A stretch of 26,764 nucleotides of DNA, from contig JBQMYS010000013.1 in assembly GCA_052173355.1 (NCBI GenBank), positions 1 to 26,764 of the forward strand. Direction: 5' to 3'. The stretch's first letter is position 1. Each line of letters opens with the position of its first letter. This stretch comes from JABZIP01 sp052173355 (GTDB lineage Bacteria; Bacillota; Clostridia; Peptostreptococcales; Anaerovoracaceae). Shown in pieces: positions 16,501 to 23,978 of the stretch. The notes beneath the pieces are model-generated. The model did not search any database and was not told the DNA's origin. It saw only the letters and a program-made list of their open reading frames with translations. Position numbers and translations under genes: made by a program.

Positions 16501-17023
16501 CAATTCTTACAGGCTTATCCAAATTCGGTGCAAATATATCAACAATACTTGCTCTAACGCTGAATTGCCCGCATGCTTCCACCATATGTGCTCTCTCGTA
16601 TCCGCTATCTACCAGTCTTTTTTTCAATTTTTGCAAATCGAGTTCTTCACCAACCTCGAATGTGAAAAAATGCCTTTTAAATTCCTCCGGTTTCGGTAAC
16701 TTCTTAAAAAGCATACTTGCAGGCAAAAATACTGTGCTTTCTTCTTCAAATAGTAAGGCGCATAGCACTGAAATTAAGTTGTTTGAACTTTCCTTATCTC
16801 TTGCTTCGTAATTAAAAAATGCATCCGTATTTTCATCAAGTATATAAATTTTTCCATTTCGTGATGCGAAAAATTCAAAATCAAGGGCAAGCTTACGAGC
16901 CTTATCTGCATTCTCGGTAACGACAAGCAGGGGGGAATTAACAGCTTCCGGCAGTTTTGAAACTACCGCTGCAACGCCCCCCTCGGATACTCCCGTTATA
17001 TTTACAAATTTTTTACTTGTCAT
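13577..17023 (-). CDS. mfd: Transcription-repair coupling factor
   Basis: The protein has 1148 aa, typical length. Mfd removes RNA polymerase stalled at DNA lesions and recruits UvrA. The N-terminal part is UvrB-like (about 1-330). The RNA-polymerase interaction domain is near 475-545 (KKGDYVVHEEFGIGKFVGIE). The translocase has GDVGVGKTEVAARA (Walker A, about 629), DEEQRFG (about 728), ATPIPRTLHMS, YVIYNRV, then EAGIDIPNAN (about 874) and QLRGRVGRS. A C-terminal autoinhibitory TRCF domain follows (EFKVSAYIPKGYI). No truncation or missing helicase motif was seen. The start is 11 bp inside the end of pth, and the gene overlaps the amidohydrolase by 14 bp. Confidence 0.97.
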   Translation of the reverse strand: MTSKKFVNITGVSEGGVAAVVSKLPEAVNSPLLVVTENADKARKLALDFEFFASRNGKIYILDENTDAFFNYEARDKESSNNLISVLCALLFEEESTVFLPASMLFKKLPKPEEFKRHFFTFEVGEELDLQKLKKRLVDSGYERAHMVEACGQFSVRASIVDIFAPNLDKPVRIELFDTVIESLKFFDPTSQRTIKKIQKINVMPSSIISGSDENFKNIAENVKKAYEKVILKLNKKEENKDLASELEKTEDMLVEMFGIQKNFQLAENYIEYFYDECVNIWNYIDDNGICVIDDFDRVRESIESTFKLNKTDFVEMLSAGKIIEKDFTNLADLDAINDFYENTDLFIFTPFLNRLRGIKRRGEIKNVEYRSQVRFNGRMEPFVQALKVYLNAGYYVTISCNDDESKKTINELLLNYDIHGKITVRQGTLSTSFEFPTEKLAYISQDYIFGKATSRTRNSKKGDKTLAESRRTFIELKKGDYVVHEEFGIGKFVGIEEMSIESEKKDYLKIKYAGTDVVYLPVENMGVIQKYVGADTENIRVSKLGGAEWKTAKAKAKLAVEDMAQKLLEISATRSIEAGFAFSKDGKWQEDFESDFPYQETDDQLRAIKEIKKDMEKPVPMDRLLCGDVGVGKTEVAARALFKCIADGKQAAVLVPTTLLANQHYITLKERFAKFPCNLDLLCRFRSEKEQENTVKLLSSGQVDLVIGTHRILSEDVKFKNLGLLVIDEEQRFGVKDKEKLKMLSKNVDVLSMSATPIPRTLHMSLVGIKNMSVIEEPPQDRYPVQTYVVEQEDEILKSAIMREVNRGGQVYVIYNRVVGLEKLAQKLRTLLPELSIESAHGRMKETTLENRMLKFMSADIQVLVATTIMEAGIDIPNANTMIIIDADNLGLSQLYQLRGRVGRSSRIAYAYLMFKKDKVISEIAQKRLRSIKEFTEFGAGFKVAMKDLEIRGAGNILGASQHGHIAAIGYELYCKLVDDAILRLSGNVEDAKPSVETVLEFKVSAYIPKGYIEDEAQKIQMYRKIADISSFDDRDEVKDELIDRFGKIPKDTLNLIDLALIRSIAKKYGIATVKQDNDFVWFEMANGRNLEISRYALLSEKFGENIMIYASSDVKIRYKLQKKGSLLEIIEFLKTLDEEVKSDAVQ

Positions 17024-17606
17024 TTGCAGGTTTTTCTCCGTTTTTAGTTTTTTTATTATACCTATTCATAGACAAATCTATACCATCCTTAACAAAACAC
17101 TCAATAGCCTTTACTGCTTCGGATATGGTTTCATCTACGATTTCTTTTTCATTTTTGGAAAAATCTCCTATCACGAAATCAACTATGTCTTTATTCCCAA
17201 AATCGCCTATACCTACACGAATTCGTGGAAAATCGGTAAATCCAAGCCTCAAAACAACGGACCTCATACCGTTATGTGTTCCCGCACTACCGTTCTTTCT
17301 TATTCTAATGCTACCAAGCCCTATATCTAAATCGTCATAAACAACAAGAAGTTTATCATGATCACATTTATAAAAATTTACTATTTGAGAAATAGCATCT
17401 CCGCTCAAATTCATAAATGTTTGCGGTTTAACCAATAAAACTTTCTTACCGTTTATCTGCCCGTCACCTATTAACGCCTTGTATTTAAGCTTTTTAATAT
17501 CAATACCGTTTGATTTTGCAAGTTCATCTAAAACCATAAACCCTACATTATGTCTGGTATTTTCATACTTGGCGCCCGGATTTCCAAGTCCTACTATTAT
17601 ATACAT
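17013..17606 (-). CDS. pth: Peptidyl-tRNA hydrolase
   Basis: The protein has 197 aa, the usual size. It cleaves peptidyl-tRNA released by abortive translation. Visible are VGLGNPGAKYENTRHNVGF (N10 and catalytic H20), KPQTFMNLSG, VYDDLDI with the conserved Asp, and GSAGTHNGMRSV. No clear Shine-Dalgarno sequence precedes the ATG, and only 12 nt separate it from the prs stop, so translation is probably coupled to prs. The order prs-pth-mfd matches other Firmicutes. Confidence 0.96.
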   Translation of the reverse strand: MYIIVGLGNPGAKYENTRHNVGFMVLDELAKSNGIDIKKLKYKALIGDGQINGKKVLLVKPQTFMNLSGDAISQIVNFYKCDHDKLLVVYDDLDIGLGSIRIRKNGSAGTHNGMRSVVLRLGFTDFPRIRVGIGDFGNKDIVDFVIGDFSKNEKEIVDETISEAVKAIECFVKDGIDLSMNRYNKKTKNGEKPANDK

Positions 17607-17618
17607 TTATCGTAAATT

Positions 17619-18569
17619 CTAATCAAACAGCTTGCTTATAGACTCATTAGTAAAAATTCTTGAAATTGCAGCGCTTAGGATTGGAGCTACAGACAGGACT
17701 TTTATTTTGTCGATGAGTTTTTCCTGCGGTATAGGCATAGTATCCAACAATACCATTTCTTTTATTTCCGAATCTTCTATCCTTTGAACGGCAGGTCCTG
17801 AAAGAACCGGATGAGTTGCGCACGCATAAACTTCTTTAGCACCCAACTTTTTAATTGCATTTGCCGCATTTGTTATAGTTCCTGCCGTATCAACCATATC
17901 ATCAATAAGTATAGCCGTCTTTCCCTCTATATCGCCTATAATATTCATAATTTCACACTTATTCGGTTCAGGCCTTCTCTTATCGACTATTGCAATCGGA
18001 GCATTTAATGCCTCCGCCATATTTCTTGTTCTGGTAACACTGCCATGGTCCGGAGATACTATTACCAGATTTTCTAAATTTTTTTCTTGAAAATACTTGA
18101 CGAGTATAGGCATTCCAACCAAATGATCAACCGGAATATCAAAATAACCCTGAATCTGCGCAGCGTGTAAATCCATAGTTACAACTCTATCCGCTCCGGC
18201 AGCCATCAACAAGTTTGCAACGAGTTTTGCAGTAATAGGATCTCGCGCTTTCGCCTTTCTATCCTGTCTTGCATATCCATAATACGGAATCACTGCATTT
18301 ATCCTGCCTGCCGATGCTCTTTTGGCTGCATCTATCATTATTAAAAGTTCCATCAAGTTGTTATTTACAGGATTTGAAGTGGATTGTACCAAAAACACGT
18401 CCACCCCTCTAACAGACTCATGTAAATTCGCTGAAATCTCGCCGTCACTAAACGTACTTACAGTAGATTTTCCCAACTGTTTACCAAGTAATTTTGCTAT
18501 ATCCTCCGCAAGCTTCGGATGCGCATTACCCGTAAAAATTTTAAATTCTGAAAATGCTCCGCTATTCAT
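17619..18569 (-). CDS. prs: Ribose-phosphate pyrophosphokinase (PRPP synthetase), class I
   Basis: The protein has 316 aa. It makes PRPP from ribose-5-phosphate and ATP, feeding purine, pyrimidine, His and Trp synthesis. Visible are FSDGEISANLHESVRG, VQSTSNPVN, PYYGYARQDRK (ATP site), the metal-binding VTMDLHAAQIQGYFDIP (about 133), SPDHGS, DKRRP, and the PRPP loop LIDDMVDTAGTI (about 223). AGAGGT lies 7 nt before the ATG. The gap of 39 nt after the glmU-like gene carries no obvious terminator, so it is probably in the murC-led operon. Confidence 0.97.
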   Translation of the reverse strand: MNSGAFSEFKIFTGNAHPKLAEDIAKLLGKQLGKSTVSTFSDGEISANLHESVRGVDVFLVQSTSNPVNNNLMELLIMIDAAKRASAGRINAVIPYYGYARQDRKAKARDPITAKLVANLLMAAGADRVVTMDLHAAQIQGYFDIPVDHLVGMPILVKYFQEKNLENLVIVSPDHGSVTRTRNMAEALNAPIAIVDKRRPEPNKCEIMNIIGDIEGKTAILIDDMVDTAGTITNAANAIKKLGAKEVYACATHPVLSGPAVQRIEDSEIKEMVLLDTMPIPQEKLIDKIKVLSVAPILSAAISRIFTNESISKLFD

Positions 18570-18608
18570 TTCATACCTCTTTCTAATTTTGCCTTGATAT
18601 AATTTATT

Positions 18609-19292
18609 TTATAAACCGCGCCTTTCAACCCAGTTCTCAATTACCTGTTCCTTTCCTTTAGTAACATAAAGATTACCTGCTTCTACATCATGCCTAACTG
18701 TGCTGCCTGCACCGATATACGCTTTTTTACCGACATTTACAGGTGATACTAAATTTGTATTGCAACCAATAAATGCCCCGTCTTCAACTGTGGTTCTATA
18801 CTTATTTTTACCGTCATAATTTACGAACACCACGCCGCAACCTAAGTTCACACCACTGCCAATGTCTGCATCTCCAATATAAGTTAAATGTGATGCTTTG
18901 CTCTTATCTCCCATGGTGGAATTTTTCACCTCGACAAAATCTCCCACCTTACAACTTTCTCCAATGTTACTATTCGGTCTTATATACGCAAACGGTCCAA
19001 CTTTCGTCTGCGAACCCACTTTACTTTCCAAAATATGAGAACTCTGAACTTCTACTTCATTTCCGATTTTTGAATCTACAATTCGTGAATTTTGACCTAT
19101 TATACAATTTTCTCCTATCATGGTATCTCCTTGCAACACTACACAAGGATAAATTACGGTCCCTTTTCCTATAACAACACTTTCATCTATATATGCCGCA
19201 TTTATATCCACAAATTCAACACCGTTTTCCAGATGTCCTATATTGATTTCCCTTCGCCTTGTTTCAAGCGATTCATACTCTTTTATATCCAT
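18609..19292 (-). CDS. GlmU-type glucosamine-1-phosphate N-acetyltransferase domain, stand-alone
   Basis: The protein has 227 aa, about half of a normal GlmU (about 455). It begins at the inter-domain helix (YESLETRRREIN) and runs through a left-handed beta-helix of hexapeptide repeats (about 30-200). FVEVKNS, KASHLTYIGDADIG, GCGVVFVNYDGKNKYRT, FIGCNTNLVSPVNVG and AYIGAGST all match the GlmU acetyltransferase domain, including the catalytic His in SHLTYIGD. The N-terminal uridyltransferase domain (LAAGxGTRM) is absent, and there is no room for it because the murC stop codon touches this ATG. GGGAG sits 12 nt upstream within murC. It should acetylate glucosamine-1-phosphate. UDP-GlcNAc formation would need a separate enzyme. 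The position before prs is that of glmU. Confidence 0.85.
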   Translation of the reverse strand: MDIKEYESLETRRREINIGHLENGVEFVDINAAYIDESVVIGKGTVIYPCVVLQGDTMIGENCIIGQNSRIVDSKIGNEVEVQSSHILESKVGSQTKVGPFAYIRPNSNIGESCKVGDFVEVKNSTMGDKSKASHLTYIGDADIGSGVNLGCGVVFVNYDGKNKYRTTVEDGAFIGCNTNLVSPVNVGKKAYIGAGSTVRHDVEAGNLYVTKGKEQVIENWVERRGL

Positions 19293-20687
19293 CTATCTGT
19301 TTTTCTCCCTGTCATTTTCGAGTATCATCTCTGCAACTTTATATATATCACCTGCTCCCATTGTAATTACCAAATCGTTTTCAGATGCATTGTTTAACAC
19401 AAAGCTTGCAATCTCAGCAAACTCCTTAAAATAATAAACCTCTTTTGCAGGATAACGCTTTTTTATTGCCGTAACAAGTTCTTTTGAACTTATCTTATGT
19501 ATATTCTTCTCTCTTGCAGCATATATTTCAGCTAAAACTATTTTATCCGCATCTTCAAACGATGTTACAAATTCATCAAAAAGTGCGCGTGTCCTCGTAT
19601 ATGTATGTGGCTGAAACAGACACCACATATCATTATATGGAATATTTCTAGCAGCAGCCAAAGTCGCACGTATCTCTGTGGGGTGATGCGCATAATCGTC
19701 TACAATTTTGACGTTCTGAGATGTCACACCGATTACATCAAATCTGCGCTGTGTACCTGTGAATTTCTCCAATGTCGAAATGATGCACTCAGGCTCAACT
19801 CCAAGGCTGTGACAACAAGCGGTCGCGGCAAGTGCATTCAATATATTATGTTCTCCCGGAACGGCAAGCTTAATTTTGCAAAGTTCATCATTATTAAAAT
19901 TCACTGTAAATTCAGGCATGCCGAACTGATTAAAAGATATATCTACGGCAGAATACGTACAATTTTTGCTATACCCGAAAGTTATAGAATCAGGATAATC
20001 CTTTATTACAGTATTTACAAACGGATTTGCCTCATAAGCTATAATTTTTCCCCCTCGCTTCATACAAGCCGCAAATTTCTTAAACGAATTTACTATATGG
20101 TCTATATCTTTAAAATAATCAAGATGATCCGAATCTATATTTAATATGATTTCTACAGTAGGTCGTAAACTAAGGAAACTATCCATATACTCGCATGCTT
20201 CACTCACGCAGAATTGGCTTTTACCTATTTTTACATTTCCACCTATTTGTTCCAAGTTTCCGCCCACTAATATTGTAGGATCTTTTTTTGCATTATCAAG
20301 TATCAGCGATACCATTGAAGTTGTCGTTGTTTTACCATGAGTTCCCGAAACGGCAATAGCCACTTCATACTCATCCATCAGTGCCCCGAGCAATTCTCCT
20401 CGGGTAACTATAGGAATCTTAAGTTCACGCGCTTTTTCAATTTCCGGATTGTCACCTGCAACCGCAGCCGAATAAACAAGTAAATCCGCACCGACAACAT
20501 TTTCGCTTTCTTGTCCCAAAAAAACGCGTATTCCTTTTGTCCCCAATCTTTCAAGCGTTTCACTCATTTTTGCATCAGAACCGGTTACTTCATGGCCTCT
20601 TTGCGCCAAAATCTCCGCCAAAGCGCTCAGTCCGATCCCGCCTATTCCTACACAATGTATATGTTTATATTCCGATAATTTCAGCAA
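19293..20687 (-). CDS. murC: UDP-N-acetylmuramate--L-alanine ligase
   Basis: The protein has 464 aa and adds L-alanine to UDP-MurNAc, starting the peptide stem of peptidoglycan. Visible are IHCVGIGGIGLSALAEIL (N-terminal nucleotide fold), GSD, YSAAV, SGTHGKTTTTSMV (P-loop near 116), EACEYMDSFL, NIDSDHLDYF, GEHNILNALAA, DDYAHHPTEI and FQPHTYTRT, a complete ligase. The start is TTG, decided by AGGAGAG 6-8 nt upstream. No in-frame ATG lies near. It has its own promoter (20729-20757), and its stop codon is directly followed by the ATG of the GlmU-like gene, making murC the likely head of the long minus-strand operon. Confidence 0.96.
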   Translation of the reverse strand: MLKLSEYKHIHCVGIGGIGLSALAEILAQRGHEVTGSDAKMSETLERLGTKGIRVFLGQESENVVGADLLVYSAAVAGDNPEIEKARELKIPIVTRGELLGALMDEYEVAIAVSGTHGKTTTTSMVSLILDNAKKDPTILVGGNLEQIGGNVKIGKSQFCVSEACEYMDSFLSLRPTVEIILNIDSDHLDYFKDIDHIVNSFKKFAACMKRGGKIIAYEANPFVNTVIKDYPDSITFGYSKNCTYSAVDISFNQFGMPEFTVNFNNDELCKIKLAVPGEHNILNALAATACCHSLGVEPECIISTLEKFTGTQRRFDVIGVTSQNVKIVDDYAHHPTEIRATLAAARNIPYNDMWCLFQPHTYTRTRALFDEFVTSFEDADKIVLAEIYAAREKNIHKISSKELVTAIKKRYPAKEVYYFKEFAEIASFVLNNASENDLVITMGAGDIYKVAEMILENDREKNR

Positions 20688-20728
20688 TTTATCTCTCCTA
20701 AATCTAAATTCTAAACTGATTCAGCAAT

Positions 20729-20757
20729 AGTATACCACAAAAAAATTAAAACGGCAA
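20729..20757 (-). promoter_or_regulatory. Probable promoter of the murC-led operon
   Basis: On the minus strand TATACT (20734 to 20729) lies 17 bp after TTGCCG (20757 to 20752). The -35 box coincides with one arm of the gdhA terminator hairpin. Transcription would start some 30-35 nt before the murC TTG. Confidence 0.55.
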
Positions 20758-20775
20758 ACCGTTTTCAATTTGCCG
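20738..20775 (-). terminator. Rho-independent terminator of gdhA
   Basis: On the minus strand CGGCAAA (20775-20769) pairs with TTTGCCG (20758-20752), followed by a T-rich tract (TTTT-AA-TTTTTTT). A nested alternative stem AAAACGG with CCGTTTT is also possible. It lies 24 nt after the gdhA stop codon. Confidence 0.8.
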
Positions 20776-20798
20776 CAATTCCTCTAATTCATTAGAAA

Positions 20799-22145
20799 TT
20801 ACACTATTCCCTGCGCCATCATAGCCTCTGCTACTTTTTGAAATCCCGCTATATTTGCCCCCACAATCAAGTCATATTTGCCATAATATTTTTTCGAAGC
20901 CTCTGCGCATGAATCGTGAATATTTATCATTATATGGTGTAATCTTCTATATACTTCTTCCTCGGTGTAATATGTATTTCCTGCGTTTTGTGACATTTCT
21001 ATACAAGAGCAGGCGACACCCCCTGCATTTGCCGCCTTTGATGGACCTATGATTATACCCGCATCCTGCATTATTCTTATCGCATCATTGGTAGATGACA
21101 TATTCGAACCTTCGCACAAATATTTTACCTTATTTTTTACAAACATTTTTGCAACTTCTTCTGTAATTTCATTTTGCGTAGCACATGGAATATATAAATC
21201 AGCAGGTACTTCCCATGGTGTTTTGCCTGCAAAAAATTTTGCATTCGGAAATTTCCTTGCATAAGGCTCGCAAACATTATCCCCGCTGGCTCTTAATTCA
21301 AGCAAATACTCAATTTTTTCATCCGTAATAATTCCGTCTTCATCAAGTATATAACCATCCGGTCCCGATATTGTTATGAGTTTTGCACCTAAATCTCTAA
21401 GTTTAAGTGCTGTACCCCACGAAACATTGCCAAATCCCGATATTACAACTCTCCTACCTTCTAATTTATCGCCGTTTGCTCTTAGCATTTCTTCTGCAAA
21501 CCAAACTATTCCGTAACCGGTAGCTTCACTTCTACCAAGACAACCGCCGTAACCAAGACCTTTTCCTGTCAAAACTCCCTCAAATCTGTTTGTAAGGCGC
21601 TTGTACTGACCGTAAAGATAGCCTATTTCTCTTGCTCCGACACCTATATCGCCTGCAGGTACATCCTCATGGGGACCGACATATTTGTAAAGTTCACTCA
21701 TATAAGCTTGGCAAAAGCGCATAATTTCAGAATCCGATTTGCCGGTAGGATCAAAATCCGAGCCTCCTTTTCCCCCACCTATCGGAAGCCCTGTTAAACT
21801 GTTTTTAAATATCTGCTCAAATGCCAAAAACTTAATTACACCCGGTGTAACGCCTTTATCAAACCGAAGTCCACCTTTAAAAGGTCCTATATCGTTGTTA
21901 AATTGATAGCGGTATCCTTTATTAACTCTAACTTTACCTGAATCATCCACCCAAGTAACTCGAAATGTTATTCCCCTTACAGGTTCGACCAACCTTTCAA
22001 GGAGTCCCACCTTTTCGTATTCGGGATGCTCTTTTATAAGAGGATCAAGCGCTGACAACACTTCTTCAAGCGCCTGATGAAATTCCACCTCTCCGGGATT
22101 ATTGTCTTTGCAGTTTTGTATTACATCTTCAATATACTTAATCAT
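20799..22145 (-). CDS. gdhA: Glutamate dehydrogenase, NADP-type hexameric
   Basis: The protein has 448 aa, the length of the small hexameric enzymes. It interconverts 2-oxoglutarate plus ammonia and glutamate. Visible are GYRYQFNNDIGPFKGGLRF, LPIGGGKGGSDFDPTGKSD (catalytic Lys region, about 120-140), GPHEDVPAGDIGVG with the catalytic Asp, TGKGLGYGGCLGRSEATGYG, SGFGNVSWGTA (dinucleotide loop), CATQNEI, EGSNMSST and AANAGGVACSCIEMSQN. AGAGGT precedes the ATG. NADP preference is inferred from resemblance to the NADP-linked group. It stands alone between its own promoter and a terminator. Confidence 0.96.
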   Translation of the reverse strand: MIKYIEDVIQNCKDNNPGEVEFHQALEEVLSALDPLIKEHPEYEKVGLLERLVEPVRGITFRVTWVDDSGKVRVNKGYRYQFNNDIGPFKGGLRFDKGVTPGVIKFLAFEQIFKNSLTGLPIGGGKGGSDFDPTGKSDSEIMRFCQAYMSELYKYVGPHEDVPAGDIGVGAREIGYLYGQYKRLTNRFEGVLTGKGLGYGGCLGRSEATGYGIVWFAEEMLRANGDKLEGRRVVISGFGNVSWGTALKLRDLGAKLITISGPDGYILDEDGIITDEKIEYLLELRASGDNVCEPYARKFPNAKFFAGKTPWEVPADLYIPCATQNEITEEVAKMFVKNKVKYLCEGSNMSSTNDAIRIMQDAGIIIGPSKAANAGGVACSCIEMSQNAGNTYYTEEEVYRRLHHIMINIHDSCAEASKKYYGKYDLIVGANIAGFQKVAEAMMAQGIV

Positions 22146-22180
22146 TTTCTACCTCTAATATCTTATTATTTCAATTCACT

Positions 22181-22210
22181 ATTTTACCACGTATTTTTGT
22201 TTCTTGTCAA
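22181..22210 (-). promoter_or_regulatory. Promoter of gdhA
   Basis: On the minus strand a perfect TTGACA (22210 to 22205) and TAAAAT (22186 to 22181) are 18 bp apart, ending 35 bp before the gdhA ATG. The spacer contains one copy of a repeated GTATTTT motif described separately. Confidence 0.7.
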
Positions 22211-22257
22211 CAAATTTTGTGTATTTTTATGCTAAAGTATATTTTTCTGTGTATTTT
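22188..22257. repeat. Three 30-bp-spaced repeats over the gdhA promoter
   Basis: TGTGTATTTT occurs at 22218-22227 and 22248-22257. A related copy, CACGTATTTT, occurs at 22188-22197. All three share GTATTTT in the same phase with exactly 30-bp steps, close to three helical turns. One lies inside the promoter spacer and two upstream of the -35. They may be binding sites for a regulator of gdhA. Confidence 0.5.
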
Positions 22258-22273
22258 GATTCAATCAATTTGT

Positions 22274-23035
22274 TTATACAATTCGCTCTATATTATCAAT
22301 TCTTGAAATATCAAGTCCCGCATCCAATGCTCTTGCAAGTCCGTTTTCAAAAGTTCCAACCTTGCTTGGTGTATGCGCATCACTACTTATAACGAATTTC
22401 ACATCTTCATTCATTATTATTTTTAGTTGATTAACTGTAAGATTTTTATGCCACGAACTTATTTCCATGAGAGTATTTCTTTTTGCGCACGCTCTGGCAA
22501 CTTGCAGTATATCTATTTCATATTTATCGCCCGGATGTGTCAAAATTTTAATATCATTTTCATAAATAGCTCTAATTGTCATATCTGTATTTTTTATCAC
22601 AAGCGACTTGGAAGATTTGCTAATTTTTTCTAAAATCCAATTTTGTGCACAAAATCCGTTTAAAACTCCAAAATGGTAACCTGCTATCAAAAAATCAAAC
22701 TTTTTTGATTCTTCCGCATTCATATCAAGACCTGTTTGCGAATTTATGATATTTGCCTCTACACTCATATAAACTTTTATATCTTTATATTTTTCATTTA
22801 CCCTATCAATATCACTGCGTAAATTGGGAATTTCAGATTTCTTTATTCCATAAAAAAGATGACCGAGTCCATGGTCGCTTATGGCAAGCTCAGTCAATCC
22901 TTTTTTTCTAGCTTCAATTACATTTTCTTCAACACTGCCTTTTCCATGATTGTTGCGCGAATATGTAGTATGCGTGTGATAGTCATACTTCATTTTATAT
23001 TCTTCACGCAAGTTGTAAACAGACATTTTATACAT
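22274..23035 (-). CDS. PHP-domain phosphoesterase (YcdX-like)
   Basis: The protein has 253 aa. PHP metal motifs are in order: DYHTHTTYSRNN (two His, about 18-22), AISDHGLGH (Asp and His), MSVEANI (Glu), IAGYHFG, LTHPGD (His) and SSDAHTP (Asp and His). The family hydrolyses phosphate esters with two or three metal ions. The substrate is unknown here, and histidinol phosphatase is possible but unsupported since no his genes are near. The start overlaps the murB stop by 8 bp, with AGGG close to the ATG. A second in-frame ATG at 23026 is an alternative. A murB-PHP pair is common in Clostridia, but rapZ, yvcK and whiA, which often follow, are absent and gdhA follows instead. Confidence 0.82.
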   Translation of the reverse strand: MYKMSVYNLREEYKMKYDYHTHTTYSRNNHGKGSVEENVIEARKKGLTELAISDHGLGHLFYGIKKSEIPNLRSDIDRVNEKYKDIKVYMSVEANIINSQTGLDMNAEESKKFDFLIAGYHFGVLNGFCAQNWILEKISKSSKSLVIKNTDMTIRAIYENDIKILTHPGDKYEIDILQVARACAKRNTLMEISSWHKNLTVNQLKIIMNEDVKFVISSDAHTPSKVGTFENGLARALDAGLDISRIDNIERIV

Positions 23036-23948
23036 TTTTCCCTACTATTCTAACCTCCGGGTCCAAGATAACGTCAAACTTTTCCTCAACAGTTTCTTGA
23101 ACTATGCGCATAAGTTGCAATATATCATTTGCTCTTGCACTACCGTTATTCACTATAAAACCTGAATGTAGCAAAGAAACTTGAGCATCTCCGACATTTA
23201 GCCCTTTTAGCCCCGCATCCTCAATAAGTTTACTCGCGTATCCAACTTGCGGTCTTTTAAAAAAACTTCCTGCACTTGGTATATTTACGGGTTGCTTGGT
23301 ATTTCGCTTTTGCATCAATTCTCTCATAGCAACTGATATTTCTTCTTTTACACCCGTTTTTAATGAAAATACAGCCGATAAAATAATTTCTCCTGTTTTT
23401 TGAAATCTGCTGTTACGATACGAAAATTCTATTTCTTTTCTATCAAGATTTAGGATTTTACCATCCGAATTTAATACTTGAACACATTTAATAACATCCG
23501 CAAGTTCCCCACCATAAGCACCGGCATTCATGAATATTCCACCACCTACACTACCCGGTATTCCGCACGCAAATTCTAGTCCTGTTAAAGAGTTATCCCT
23601 TGCAAATGCCGAAAGAGCGGAAATCTTGAGCCCTGCTCCAACTTGAATCTCGCAATCCGAAAGTTTTATATCTGAAAATTTACCCGAAAGTTTTACAAAA
23701 GCCCCTTCGAAACCTCCGTCACGCACTAAAATATTGCTTCCAACGCCTAAAATCATCATTTCTACATTTTCAGACACAAGTTTTTTAACCACCGCGTTAA
23801 GTTTTTCTTCATCAGGTACAAGTAACAAAAATTGAGCATTCCCCCCTGCTCTGAAAGTAGTGTACTCACTCATCGGTACATCCGTTTTTACAGCGCTTTC
23901 TCCAAGCAATCGAACAAAATATTCATTCAATTTTTGATTTTTTTCCAT
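23028..23948 (-). CDS. murB: UDP-N-acetylenolpyruvoylglucosamine reductase
   Basis: The protein has 306 aa. It is an FAD enzyme that reduces UDP-GlcNAc-enolpyruvate to UDP-MurNAc with NADPH. Visible are MSEYTTFRAGGNAQF, ILGVGSNILVRDGGF (FAD site), GLEFACGIPGSVGGGIFMNAGAYG, FSYRNSRF (catalytic Arg), NIPSAGSFFKRP with the proton-donating Ser, GFIVNNG and LDPEVRIVG with the conserved Glu. AGGAAG precedes the ATG. It provides the substrate of MurC encoded elsewhere in this window. It lies 30 nt after the AI-2E-family gene with no terminator visible. Confidence 0.96.
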   Translation of the reverse strand: MEKNQKLNEYFVRLLGESAVKTDVPMSEYTTFRAGGNAQFLLLVPDEEKLNAVVKKLVSENVEMMILGVGSNILVRDGGFEGAFVKLSGKFSDIKLSDCEIQVGAGLKISALSAFARDNSLTGLEFACGIPGSVGGGIFMNAGAYGGELADVIKCVQVLNSDGKILNLDRKEIEFSYRNSRFQKTGEIILSAVFSLKTGVKEEISVAMRELMQKRNTKQPVNIPSAGSFFKRPQVGYASKLIEDAGLKGLNVGDAQVSLLHSGFIVNNGSARANDILQLMRIVQETVEEKFDVILDPEVRIVGKNV

Positions 23949-23978
23949 ACTGCTTCCTACTTAATAATTAAATTCGAT

